From the NCBI RefSeq assembly GCF_002000125.1, contig NZ_MLHH01000003.1:179336-243335 (forward strand): 64,000 bases of DNA, in the 5' to 3' direction. A program made the translations under genes and the position numbers. The notes under the pieces are model-generated. The model saw only the letters and a program-made list of their open reading frames with translations, made no database searches and was not told the DNA's origin. Of this stretch, positions 37,055-45,130 are shown piece after piece; within the stretch, counting starts at the first letter, position 1, and every line of letters begins with the position of its first letter. The DNA is from Rodentibacter heidelbergensis (GTDB lineage: Bacteria; Pseudomonadota; Gammaproteobacteria; Enterobacterales; Pasteurellaceae).

Positions 37055-38449
37055 TTACTTCAATTTTTCTAAACGTGCCATTAACCGGCTATCCTCTAAA
37101 TTTTGTATCTTTCTCATTCGATAAAACAGTAAAACAGCCGCAAAGGTTAGTGAAACGACAAAAGCAATCCAAAACCCTTTCGCCCCCATACTTGGCATGA
37201 GAAAATCGGTTCTAGCGAGCATATAGCCTAAGGGGACACCAATGACCCAATAGGCAAAAAGCGTAATATAGAGGATCACTTTTGTATCTTTATAACCCCG
37301 CAATATTCCACTGACAACCACCTGAACCGTGTCGGAAAACTGATAAATCGCCGCAAGAAACAACAAACCGGCGGCCATATCTATTACGATGTCATCATTA
37401 ACAAAAATTGAGGCAATTTCATAACGAAAGAAAATCGTAATAAAAGCGGTGATCACCGTAATCGTTAAACCGAGTATTAATGCAGCATAGGCGATATTTT
37501 TCGCTTTTTTCGGCGAACCCGCCCCCAGCGCTTGCCCCACTAAGATCGTGGTTGCCATTCCCACAGACATAGGAAACATAAAAATAAAAGAGCTGGTATT
37601 TAAGGCAATTTGATGACTTGCCACAATGGTTGCACCAAGTGGAGAAAGCAACAATGCGGTTAGTGCAAACAGTGCCACCTCACAACAAAGTGCGATAGCA
37701 ATCGGCAAACCAAGTTGTAGGAGTTTTTTTAGTGTGGCTACATTCGGTTTTTCAATCAGTTGGCTGAACACCTTTAACTGACGCTCTTGCCGATTAAAAT
37801 AAGAATAGCCCAACATCATCAAACACATTGACCAATTCACTATCGCCGTTGCCACCCCACAACCTACCGCACCGAGTGCCGGCATACCAAATTTACCGTA
37901 AATGAAAATGTAATTGAGTGGAATGTTAAGCATCAGCCCAAGAAACGCAATCACCATTGCCGGTTTGGTTTTCGCAATACCGTCATTTAAGCAACGGAAA
38001 TTGACGAGCAACAAATAGGCCGGTAATCCCCAAAGCATTGCCTGTAAATAATCTCGCGTAATTTGCGCCATATGTGAATCCATTTGCATCAACTGCAAAA
38101 TAAAATCACTGTAATAAATCAATAACCCAAGAGGAATACTGCTTGCAAGGGCAATCCAAATCCCTTGACGAACTTGATGAGCAATGCGATGTCGCTGCCC
38201 GGAACCATTGAGATAAGAAATGGTTGGCGGTAAGGCCAATAATAAACCATGGCCGAAAAGGACTAAGGGCAACCAAATGGAGGCCCCGACAGAAATCGCC
38301 GCCATATCGGTGGAACTTACCCGCCCTGCCATAATGGTGTCCACAAGCCCCATGGAATTTTGAGCCACTTGTGCCAATAAAATTGGAATGGCAATTTTAA
38401 TTAACTTTTTAATATCAAGGTGATAGTCGGATAAAAGACGAAAATTCAT
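37055..38449 (-). CDS. norM: MATE-family multidrug efflux protein NorM/MdtK
   Basis: Sodium- or proton-coupled exporter of cationic drugs in the inner membrane. 464 residues, about 12 helices. Signature stretches: [21 protein letters not shown] near residue 22, [16 protein letters not shown] near 80, [24 protein letters not shown] near 296, and [11 protein letters not shown] near 378. It is divergent from ribE across 41 bp, the arrangement seen in Haemophilus. Confidence 0.95.
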   Translation of the reverse strand: MNFRLLSDYHLDIKKLIKIAIPILLAQVAQNSMGLVDTIMAGRVSSTDMAAISVGASIWLPLVLFGHGLLLALPPTISYLNGSGQRHRIAHQVRQGIWIALASSIPLGLLIYYSDFILQLMQMDSHMAQITRDYLQAMLWGLPAYLLLVNFRCLNDGIAKTKPAMVIAFLGLMLNIPLNYIFIYGKFGMPALGAVGCGVATAIVNWSMCLMMLGYSYFNRQERQLKVFSQLIEKPNVATLKKLLQLGLPIAIALCCEVALFALTALLLSPLGATIVASHQIALNTSSFIFMFPMSVGMATTILVGQALGAGSPKKAKNIAYAALILGLTITVITAFITIFFRYEIASIFVNDDIVIDMAAGLLFLAAIYQFSDTVQVVVSGILRGYKDTKVILYITLFAYWVIGVPLGYMLARTDFLMPSMGAKGFWIAFVVSLTFAAVLLFYRMRKIQNLEDSRLMARLEKLK

Positions 38450-38490
38450 AAATTTGATATACTACGCAAAAATTTGATTGAGGAAAATTT

Positions 38491-39108
38491 ATGTTTACCG
38501 GAATTGTACAGGGCATCGCCCCTATTTATTCGATTAAAGAAAAAACACATTTTAGAACACAGGTCATAAAATTACCACCTGAAATGCGAAAAGGGCTAGA
38601 AATTGGCGCTTCTGTGGCAAATAATGGCGTGTGTTTAACCGTCACTGAAATTCATGATGATTTAGTCAGTTTCGATTTAATGCAGGAAACCCTGCGAATT
38701 ACCAATTTGGGGGAATTAAAAGCCGGGGATTTCGTTAATATTGAACGGGCCATGCAAATGGGTGATGAAATTGGCGGGCATATTTTATCCGGCCATGTGT
38801 ATTGCACCGCTGTCATTTCTGACATTATCGTGACAGAAAATAATCGCCAAATTTGGTTCGAATTACCGACCATGGAAGTAATGAAATATCTCCTCACCAA
38901 AGGTTTTGTTGCAGTCGATGGCATTAGTCTGACGATTGGCGAAGTCAAAGAGAACCAATTTTGTGTCAATTTGATCCCGGAAACCCTACAAAGAACTTTA
39001 ATGGGACAACGTAAAATCGGGGATAAAGTGAACATTGAAATTGACCCACAAACCCAAGCCATTGTCGATACAGTGGAACGGTATTTGTCTACCAAATCCG
39101 TGTCATAA
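38491..39108 (+). CDS. ribE: Riboflavin synthase alpha chain
   Basis: Converts two 6,7-dimethyl-8-ribityllumazine molecules to riboflavin plus a pyrimidine. 205 residues with the two lumazine-binding repeats: [12 protein letters not shown] with [13 protein letters not shown] (near 39-51), and [13 protein letters not shown] near 95 with [14 protein letters not shown] near 137. AGGAAAA before the start. No FMN riboswitch is visible upstream. Confidence 0.96.
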   Translation: MFTGIVQGIAPIYSIKEKTHFRTQVIKLPPEMRKGLEIGASVANNGVCLTVTEIHDDLVSFDLMQETLRITNLGELKAGDFVNIERAMQMGDEIGGHILSGHVYCTAVISDIIVTENNRQIWFELPTMEVMKYLLTKGFVAVDGISLTIGEVKENQFCVNLIPETLQRTLMGQRKIGDKVNIEIDPQTQAIVDTVERYLSTKSVS

Positions 39109-39129
39109 ATTTGTAGAATATCAAACCCA

Positions 39130-40295
39130 ATCTGACAGTCCCCGTTTAAAACAATGTGTGCCTGTCAGATTAATTTGAGCTTAGATTCTTTTCTGCCCAA
39201 ATTCGTTTTCCATCAACGAATGTATCCATTGGCGTTCTTCCACAGCACATTTTCCCTTGATGGGTTCGATGATGGTTATAATACAACAACCATTCATCCA
39301 AATCAGCTTGTAATGTGGCTAAATCCATATAAATTTTCTTCCTAAATGCCACTTGGTAAAACTCCTGTAAAATGGTTTTGTGAAAACGTTCACAGATATC
39401 ATTTGTCTGCGGGTGTTTGACTTTCGTTTTTGTATGCTCAATATCATTAATCGCCAAATAAAGCTCATAATCGTGATTTTCGACCTTACCACAATATTCA
39501 CTCCCTCTGTCGGTAAGAATGCGTAGTATCGGTAAATCTTGGCTTTCAAAGTAAGGCAATACGTTATCGTTGAGCATATCTGCTGCCGTAATAGCGGTTT
39601 TCATGGTGTAAAGCTTGGCAAACGCCACTTTGCTGTAGGTATCAATAAAGGTTTGCTGATAAATGCGTCCAACGCCTTTAAGATTGCCAACATAGAAGGT
39701 ATCTTGTGCGCCCAGATAGCCGGGGTGAACGGTTTCAATTTCACCATAAGCAAGTTCATCTTCTTTTTTACGCTCCAAGGCTTGCACTTGGGATTCATTG
39801 AGAATAATGCCTTGCTCAGCAACTAATTTTTCAAGTGCGGTCAATCTTTGTTTGAAATTAGCAAGATGATGCCTTAACCAAATCGACCGGACACCCCCTG
39901 CGGAAACAAAAATACCTTGTTTACGCAGTTCGTTACTCACACGAACCTGGCCGAATGCAGGATTATCCAAAGCAAACTGCACCACGGCTTTTTCGACTTT
40001 TTCATCTACTCGATTTTTAATGTTAGGGACACGTCGGTTTTGATTGAGTAGTGCATCCACACCGCCTTCTTCAACCGCTTGTTGATAACGATAGAAGGTG
40101 TCTCGGCTCATTCCCATGATTTTGCAGGCTTGGGAGATGTTACCGAGTTCTTCAGCTAAATTGAGTAAACCGGTCTTGTGTTTAATGAGAGGGTTGTTAG
40201 AATAAAACATGAGCGTTTCCTTTTTTGTTTAGATTGAATTTGACACTCATATTCTAAACGGGAAACGCTCACTTTTTATTGTGATTTGTCAGATT
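39130..40295 (-). mobile_element. IS481-family-like insertion sequence
   Basis: A transposase gene bounded by imperfect inverted ends. Both ends share outer ATCTGACA (left 39130; right, as complement, at 40287-40294) and an inner block, CCCGTTTAAAAC / CCCGTTTAGAAT followed by an ATGxGTG-TGTCA stretch. The exact tips and any target duplication cannot be fixed by eye. A 10-bp inverted repeat GAGCGTTTCC / GGAAACGCTC (40211-40220, 40261-40270) brackets the likely transposase promoter. It sits between ribE and the end of the CDI cassette train. Confidence 0.7.
39170..40210 (-). CDS. IS481-family transposase (DDE/RNase H fold)
   Basis: 346 residues, apparently intact. N-terminal helix-turn-helix of the leucine-zipper-associated type (AEELGNISQACKIMGMSRDT, then FYRYQQAVEEGG), followed by the rve-type integrase core with acidic residues in FIDTYSKVAFAKL near 189, RILTDRGSEYCG near 230, and a Glu in the NDICERFHKT region near 269, then YNHHRTHQGKMCCGRTP near 312. 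Expression is from the minus strand, directed away from the CDI genes. Confidence 0.93.
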   Translation of the reverse strand: MFYSNNPLIKHKTGLLNLAEELGNISQACKIMGMSRDTFYRYQQAVEEGGVDALLNQNRRVPNIKNRVDEKVEKAVVQFALDNPAFGQVRVSNELRKQGIFVSAGGVRSIWLRHHLANFKQRLTALEKLVAEQGIILNESQVQALERKKEDELAYGEIETVHPGYLGAQDTFYVGNLKGVGRIYQQTFIDTYSKVAFAKLYTMKTAITAADMLNDNVLPYFESQDLPILRILTDRGSEYCGKVENHDYELYLAINDIEHTKTKVKHPQTNDICERFHKTILQEFYQVAFRKKIYMDLATLQADLDEWLLYYNHHRTHQGKMCCGRTPMDTFVDGKRIWAEKNLSSN

Positions 40296-40314
40296 TAATC
40301 TGATCTTCTACAGA

Positions 40315-40551
40315 TTAATACGGTAATACATAGTCGCCGACGCTATCCCCGCCCTGAATAATTTAGAATGTTTTTGTTACCCCGAAATACATACCCTCTC
40401 CCCCGCATTTATCCCCTATCTCGCCAACAATAACGCTATTTATTACACCTTCCAAAGGGTTATTCTCCACCGCCCGTTTCGCAGCCTCCGCTCCTGCTGT
40501 GGCAGTGATGAATGAGCTACCTTGTTGGTCACTCGTACCTTTGGCTTTCAA
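40315..40551 (-). pseudogene. Terminal cdiA remnant with VENN pretoxin motif
   Basis: Starting at a TTG at 40551, the frame reads KAKGTSDQQGSS, then AGAEAAKRAVENN, clearly homologous to the AKANGTS...AGAETAKRAVENN segment of the large cdiA fragment upstream. After VENN comes a different short tail (GEIGDKCGGEGMYFGVTKTF) ended by TAA at 40363. The same frame then continues for 15 more codons (IIQGGDSVGDYVLPY) to a second TAA ending at 40315, so the first stop may be a nonsense mutation. There is no start signal or RBS. I interpret it as a dead or silent toxin-tail cassette, 20 bp from the IS. Confidence 0.7.
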
Positions 40552-40637
40552 TCACATCCACTTCATCCACCTAAATAGCCACTTCCCATGAAGCAATGTT
40601 TTTCCGTTTATTACACTTACCTTTTGAAAAGTTTCCA

Positions 40638-41003
40638 TTAGTTGAATTTACATTGCTTTGAATCATACTCGTATTTAAGCTCAATATTTGATGTATATGT
40701 ATACATAGTAATCAAGTTACCATCTTTACAATAAATATCTTTATTAACTTCAATATATCCTCGATTAAGAACAAAATTCCTATAATCCTCTATCTTACCT
40801 TTTAAGAAAAATTTTAAGTCAGAATATCTAAAACCAATATTCTGAGATACCATTTCATTTTTAAACATGATATTTAAAGCTATATAAAACCTCTCTCCCT
40901 CTTGCTTTTTATTAAAATTGTAACCAATACTTCCGGATAGTACACCGTATAGAAGAGCAATAAGAATAACAAATAAATTGATAAGCAATACATATTTCTT
41001 CAT
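40638..41003 (-). CDS. Putative CDI immunity protein, copy b
   Basis: 121 residues with an N-terminal signal anchor (MKKYVLLINLFVILIALLYGVLSG) and the rest probably periplasmic. Shares with its upstream neighbour the layout and the C-terminal pattern Y(R/K)xF...G......YC..., I.L.Y.Y.S..C, so the two are diverged paralogues of identical length. Two C-terminal cysteines could form a disulfide. It lies directly after copy a, separated by 53 bp. AT-rich. Immunity function is inferred from position after a toxin tail. Confidence 0.65.
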   Translation of the reverse strand: MKKYVLLINLFVILIALLYGVLSGSIGYNFNKKQEGERFYIALNIMFKNEMVSQNIGFRYSDLKFFLKGKIEDYRNFVLNRGYIEVNKDIYCKDGNLITMYTYTSNIELKYEYDSKQCKFN

Positions 41004-41056
41004 AACTTACCACCTGTAACTCTAAACATCACATCTGTATCAATCAGATACTCTCT

Positions 41057-41422
41057 TTAGTCACAAAATGAAGAAGGATAAACATAAACAAGCCTAATAG
41101 AATTAGGCTCAATAAACAGATTTATCCTCTCTCTATCTACGCTACAATATTCGTTGTTATCAGTAGCCCCAAAGCCCATGCTAGAGATAAAATCTTTATA
41201 TAATAAAAAATTATTATTACCTCTTTCTAAATTAACTACGATATATGCCGTTACTTGGCTATAGTTTTCAACAGATTTTATTCTATAATTTAACCTCTCA
41301 TTTAATGATGATAAAAATTTCTTCTGATGAGAAAAAGCATCTTGTCTCCCATTGAATTGGAACATAAATCCATAAATGGTAAGAATAAATATAAAAAATA
41401 AAAAAATAAATTTCTTATGCAT
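41057..41422 (-). CDS. Putative CDI immunity protein, copy a
   Basis: 121 residues: signal anchor MHKKFIFLFFIFILTIYGFM, then a domain of about 95 residues ending NSIRLVYVYPSSFCD. Starts two bases after the stop of the 811-residue cdiA fragment, the classic place for the cognate immunity gene. A membrane-tethered, outward-facing immunity protein suggests the toxin acts at the inner membrane or in the periplasm; inferred. Paralogue lies downstream at 40638. Confidence 0.7.
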   Translation of the reverse strand: MHKKFIFLFFIFILTIYGFMFQFNGRQDAFSHQKKFLSSLNERLNYRIKSVENYSQVTAYIVVNLERGNNNFLLYKDFISSMGFGATDNNEYCSVDRERINLFIEPNSIRLVYVYPSSFCD

Positions 41423-41424
41423 AA

Positions 41425-43860
41425 TTATTTATTCAATGGAATTGAATAATCTCCCCCTATAGAAAATCCAGCACCAGCACCTAACGAATAGATATATCTA
41501 GGTTTTTCAGATACAGTTCTTGAAATTCCGGCACAAATAAATACACATCCCTTAGCTCCTAAACTCGCTCCTCCTAACGCAGAATCTATAGTTTCGGCTA
41601 AATATTTACCACCTTCTACTTTTGAATCTATGCCATAAATCCATCCAACCTCTCCAGAAACACCTAATTTATACGAAGAATCCAAAGGATTTATGATGGG
41701 AGACATACTAGGAGTAAAATAAACCGTTCCATTTCGCGTATTTATAGAGAGTTTTACACCAACTTTATAGATACTCCCCTCTATTGCAATATAATGAGGA
41801 ATACCTTGATCAATAGCATCTTGAGTAGCCTGTTCCTCAAGATTCTTCGCAATCTCATCCGCTTTAGCTTTAACCTGAAGTGATTTCACATACTCTTGAT
41901 CTGTAGATCCTATAAAAAATGTATTATTTTCAACCGCTCTTTTAGCAGTTTCCGCTCCAGCAACAGCAAGCGCCATTCCTCCGCCATTTTCTTTACTCGT
42001 ACCATTGGCTTTCGCTGTCAATGCGCCTGCCAATCCACCTGCAATCTGACTTAGCGTGCTGATGTTCTCTTTTTCGTTAGCGGTAAGCTCACTCGGTGCT
42101 TTGTTGTAAAGGGTTCGGGTTAAGATTTCTGCAGTGGCTTCACCCGTTACTCCCGCTATCGCTCCCGTTAATGGGTCTTTGCCCGTCACTTGGAACTCCA
42201 CTGCTGAAAGCAAAGCATGAGCAGCTAAGTTTGCTGCCTTGTCTTTTGCGGTATCGCCATCTGTCATTTCGTGAATTTTCTTGTTGAGATAAGGCGAGGC
42301 AAGTGCCACTATCGCACCATTAGTGTCGTTTTGTGCAGCAGCTTGAAGCGCTGCCGTCACCGCTCGAATCGCCATGCCATTTGGGCTGCCTATGCCAACG
42401 TTGTTATCAATCTTCTGTTGGGTTTGGTTCATTTCCTGTGTAATACTGCCAATCTGCTTATCAAGCGCTGCCACTTGAGCTTGGTTAGCATCATTGTCAC
42501 CAAGGGCTTTTTTCTGTTCTTCTAGTTTGAACTTCTCAAGACCGAGCTTGTTAATTTTCTCCCGCTCTTCATAAGTCGCAATACTGATGGCATTGTTAGC
42601 AATCTCGCCTATCACCTTCGCCATTTCCTGCCGCTCTTGCACTTTCTTCAAGTCTTGTTTATTCACTTGCTGATTGGCATTTTTCGTATCCCTCGAAAGT
42701 GCGGTCAGTTTTTCCGGTGTTTTGGTGTCAATATGGATGTTTTCGCTGATAGCCGATTTCGTTTGGCTTCGTTCACTTTCATGGCTGTTGCCCAACAAAC
42801 TCAATGCGCTACTTATCGCCTGCATTGGGTTTATTCCGCCACTGCCTGCACTAATACTCGCACTTTCCGTTTTAATTTCACTTCTGTTTTCAATATCCGC
42901 ATGGCTGATTGAACCCGTTTTAAAGCGGTTTTTATTGGTTTCTGCTTGGCTGTCGATAATCGCACCGTTGAGTTGGGTGTGGTTGTGGATTGTGGCGTTC
43001 ATTCCCTCTTCGCCCACTTGAATGCCTGTTTGCTCTCTCACTTGGGCATAATCCACGCTTGCCTTGCTATACGCCGCATTCACCGATGCGCCACCGCCCG
43101 AACCATAGGCTATCGAGCCACTTGCCCCGGCACTCACTTGTTTCGATTCGTATTTTTCTATGTCTTGACGGCTGGTGAGTGTCAAACTTTGAAGGTCTGC
43201 TTCCCAACGTTTTGTGTTGAGGTTTGCCGATTCAAGGCTTAAGCCTCCTTCCTCGCTGTTGGTGATGAGTTTATCGGCGTTGAGTCGGTTGTTTTGCCAA
43301 CGTTCGCTATCGGAGTTCGATTTGCCTTTAGCCCCATTCACCGAAGCCTCCAAGCCAAATCCGTAGCTGTTGCCATTCGTGCCAACAAACACACCCACAC
43401 TGCCACCTACCGATTGGTTTTTCGTGCGTTGGTGTTCTTCATCTTTTACACCTTTAATCTCAATTCCTTGTCTCCCTGACAATGCCATCACTTTAGCATT
43501 GGCATCCACACCTTCAAAGCTCAGTTTTTCATCTCGGGCTTTCACATTCAATGTGCCGGTGCTCAAGGTCGATTTTTGATGGCGAATGCTTTGGCTTTCA
43601 CTGCTCTGCGTTTGTTTTTGATTGCCGTAGCTCACACTGATTTTCACACTCGGGCTGGCGGTTGTCCCCGTCCCTTGCATTTCCCCTGACCGCAATGCAT
43701 CCAAGGTTTCCGCCACTTTCCCTACATTTTGTGCCGCCATCGCCACTTCTTCTGCTGCTTTCATCGCATAAAGCGCTTTTAGCTTCGGATTGGTGACCTG
43801 CTCACTGCGTTTTATGCTGTTATAGGCTGCTTGTGCCATATCTGTCACCGGTGTGCTCAC
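41425..43860 (-). CDS. Orphan cdiA 3' fragment with VENN toxin tail
   Basis: 811 residues from GTG 43860, with no signal sequence, secretion domain or RBS. Residues 1-400 are collinear with the FHA-2 region of the full-length CdiA (for example SVGVFVGTNGNSYGFG, SAISENIHIDT, TALSRDT are shared). Then comes a different helical segment (400-620), the pretoxin motif AKRAVENN near 640, and a unique tail of about 165 residues ending GAGFSIGGDYSIPLNK. The tail looks glycine-rich and amphipathic, like the so-called type 22 polymorphic toxins; this resemblance is from memory. Homology with the main gene stops exactly at 43893, just after a TGA in frame further up. Silent donor of a toxin tail is the best reading. 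Confidence 0.8.
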   Translation of the reverse strand: MSTPVTDMAQAAYNSIKRSEQVTNPKLKALYAMKAAEEVAMAAQNVGKVAETLDALRSGEMQGTGTTASPSVKISVSYGNQKQTQSSESQSIRHQKSTLSTGTLNVKARDEKLSFEGVDANAKVMALSGRQGIEIKGVKDEEHQRTKNQSVGGSVGVFVGTNGNSYGFGLEASVNGAKGKSNSDSERWQNNRLNADKLITNSEEGGLSLESANLNTKRWEADLQSLTLTSRQDIEKYESKQVSAGASGSIAYGSGGGASVNAAYSKASVDYAQVREQTGIQVGEEGMNATIHNHTQLNGAIIDSQAETNKNRFKTGSISHADIENRSEIKTESASISAGSGGINPMQAISSALSLLGNSHESERSQTKSAISENIHIDTKTPEKLTALSRDTKNANQQVNKQDLKKVQERQEMAKVIGEIANNAISIATYEEREKINKLGLEKFKLEEQKKALGDNDANQAQVAALDKQIGSITQEMNQTQQKIDNNVGIGSPNGMAIRAVTAALQAAAQNDTNGAIVALASPYLNKKIHEMTDGDTAKDKAANLAAHALLSAVEFQVTGKDPLTGAIAGVTGEATAEILTRTLYNKAPSELTANEKENISTLSQIAGGLAGALTAKANGTSKENGGGMALAVAGAETAKRAVENNTFFIGSTDQEYVKSLQVKAKADEIAKNLEEQATQDAIDQGIPHYIAIEGSIYKVGVKLSINTRNGTVYFTPSMSPIINPLDSSYKLGVSGEVGWIYGIDSKVEGGKYLAETIDSALGGASLGAKGCVFICAGISRTVSEKPRYIYSLGAGAGFSIGGDYSIPLNK

Positions 43861-43893
43861 CGCAAGGGTTAAACCCGATTGTTGATACTCATG
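43858..43893. repeat. 36-bp exact repeat shared with cdiA (fragment junction)
   Basis: Positions 43858-43893 are identical to 47788-47823 inside cdiA (encoding HEYQQSGLTLAV). The bases on both sides differ at once. It marks the upstream breakpoint of the duplicated cdiA 3' segment. Confidence 0.9.
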
Positions 43894-43947
43894 GCAGTTT
43901 ATGACCTCCCATCAGATCCGCTCATATCACGGTAAGTGAGTTAGTGT

Positions 43948-44039
43948 TAAGCAAGTGTAGTGCATGTAAAATCTAATTTCTCACACGAATTTTTATATTC
44001 TATACGCATATTTTTAACCCATTCCCCTACACTTGCTTA
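43948..44039. repeat. 13-bp inverted repeat with 66-bp spacer
   Basis: TAAGCAAGTGTAG at 43948-43960 and its exact complement at 44027-44039, in the non-coding gap between two orphan cassettes. Could be a terminator-like RNA structure, a remnant of a small mobile element, or a recombination scar. Confidence 0.6.
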
Positions 44040-44053
44040 GAATATCTCTTTAT

Positions 44054-44242
44054 TCAATCTGATTTTTTCAAATAAAAAAATACTACTGTAATAAAAAGAC
44101 TCGCTGGATACCATTTTAATATTATAAAAATATCAACCTTAGAAAGGTCAAAATTAAATCTATATAATACAAGAAGATAAACCATTCCGATTAAATAAAT
44201 AGATAGTTGTATAATAGAAATAACATCATCTTTTTTCATCAT
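44054..44242 (-). CDS. Putative two-helix membrane immunity protein
   Basis: About 62 residues from ATG 44242 (MMKKDDVISIIQ). Two hydrophobic helices (about 8-27 and 34-58, ending LFITVVFFYLKKSD). The start overlaps the end of the orphan toxin tail by 17 bases, the arrangement of a toxin-immunity pair. A purely membrane-embedded immunity protein fits a toxin that forms a pore or acts in the inner membrane. Function inferred from position and topology. Confidence 0.65.
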   Translation of the reverse strand: MMKKDDVISIIQLSIYLIGMVYLLVLYRFNFDLSKVDIFIILKWYPASLFITVVFFYLKKSD

Positions 44243-44741
44243 AACCACCTTGTTGAGTACTCTCATATACTTTTTCTAATCCATTAATTAAAGACTCACG
44301 AATGAAAGGAGCATAAGGTTTGTCACTAAATTTACTATCGAAGACATTACCAATTAAAGTTCCTCCAGTTGTTTTAACAACATCATATTTACCATCCTTA
44401 GCCCAATCACCCATAACACCTAAACCTGTCGCTGGGATTATCGGCATTCCTGCTGTTGCAGCAGCTAAACCTCCTGAATAAGCAATATTTACACCTGAAT
44501 TTTTTAGATTCTCAACCGTTAATGGTTTTCCAGTTGCATAATCATATGCCTCAAACCCAGCCTTAACACTAGCTGAGGTTGCAACACCTTTTAACACTGT
44601 TCCCACAGGTTGTTCACTCATTGATTTTATTGAGTTATTAACATAGCTCCTTACACCATTAACACCTTTTCCTATAGCACTCTCATAGGTTAATTGTCCA
44701 TTAATATAAGATTTCGCGACTGCATTATTTACAACAGACAT
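44226..44741 (-). CDS. Orphan CdiA toxin tail (hydrophobic, type unknown)
   Basis: 171 residues from ATG 44741; the frame is open back to codons directly after the stop of the preceding immunity gene (ILARKLSKDIKAG), so the annotated start is arbitrary. The body has Gly/Ala-rich hydrophobic stretches (GVNIAYSGGLAAATAGMPII near 84-103) and VGTVLKGVATSASVKAGFEA near 46-65. There is no secretion domain, VENN or FHA sequence, so it is a bare toxin tail. Similar sequences end filamentous hemagglutinins in other bacteria, from memory. Followed by an overlapping membrane immunity gene. Confidence 0.65.
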   Translation of the reverse strand: MSVVNNAVAKSYINGQLTYESAIGKGVNGVRSYVNNSIKSMSEQPVGTVLKGVATSASVKAGFEAYDYATGKPLTVENLKNSGVNIAYSGGLAAATAGMPIIPATGLGVMGDWAKDGKYDVVKTTGGTLIGNVFDSKFSDKPYAPFIRESLINGLEKVYESTQQGGYDEKR

Positions 44742-44779
44742 ACCTGCTTTAATATCTTTAGATAATTTTCTAGCTAAAA

Positions 44780-45130
44780 TTACTCAATAATATCCAATCT
44801 AACAATCCTTACATCAACCATTTTTTTATCCAGATAAGCATAATCATATAACTCATCTAACGCCAAGAAAAATAAGGAATCCACACCTCCATTATCAATA
44901 TCTAACACGCCCGTTATCAAATATTCATACCCTTTTAATTTTCTAACATTCTTATTAACTGAATCACTTATATATATATCAAAATCATCATAAGCAACTA
45001 TCTCTGCCAAAAATTCATCTCCAATATCATGTTCCAATCCTATGTTAGAAAAACAATTTAACTCAATATTATTTAATAAAACTACCACATCATATTCATC
45101 ATTTCTTATTAATTTACAAAGATATTTCAT
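44780..45130 (-). CDS. cdiI: CDI immunity protein CdiI (cognate to the main CdiA)
   Basis: 116 residues, strongly acidic (many Asp/Glu: DIGDEFLAEIVAYDDFDIYI), cytoplasmic, no signal. The ATG overlaps the cdiA stop by four bases (ATGA), so synthesis is coupled to the toxin. Acidity suits an inhibitor of a basic nuclease domain. No sequence family recognised; the role follows from its invariant position after cdiA. AT-rich like the toxin tail. Confidence 0.82.
   Translation of the reverse strand: MKYLCKLIRNDEYDVVVLLNNIELNCFSNIGLEHDIGDEFLAEIVAYDDFDIYISDSVNKNVRKLKGYEYLITGVLDIDNGGVDSLFFLALDELYDYAYLDKKMVDVRIVRLDIIE

Noticed and set aside
38450..38490. Possible FMN riboswitch before ribE
   Set aside because: The gap to the divergent norM is only 41 bp, too short for the element, and no RFN-like sequence is seen.
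40271..40320. AATCTGACA/TGTCAGATT repeats as CRISPR-like or att repeats
   Set aside because: Better explained as the terminal inverted repeats of the IS481-type element.
42271..43242. Plus-strand open frames across the orphan cdiA fragment
   Set aside because: Shadows of the minus-strand coding sequence; translations show no domain and no ribosome binding sites.
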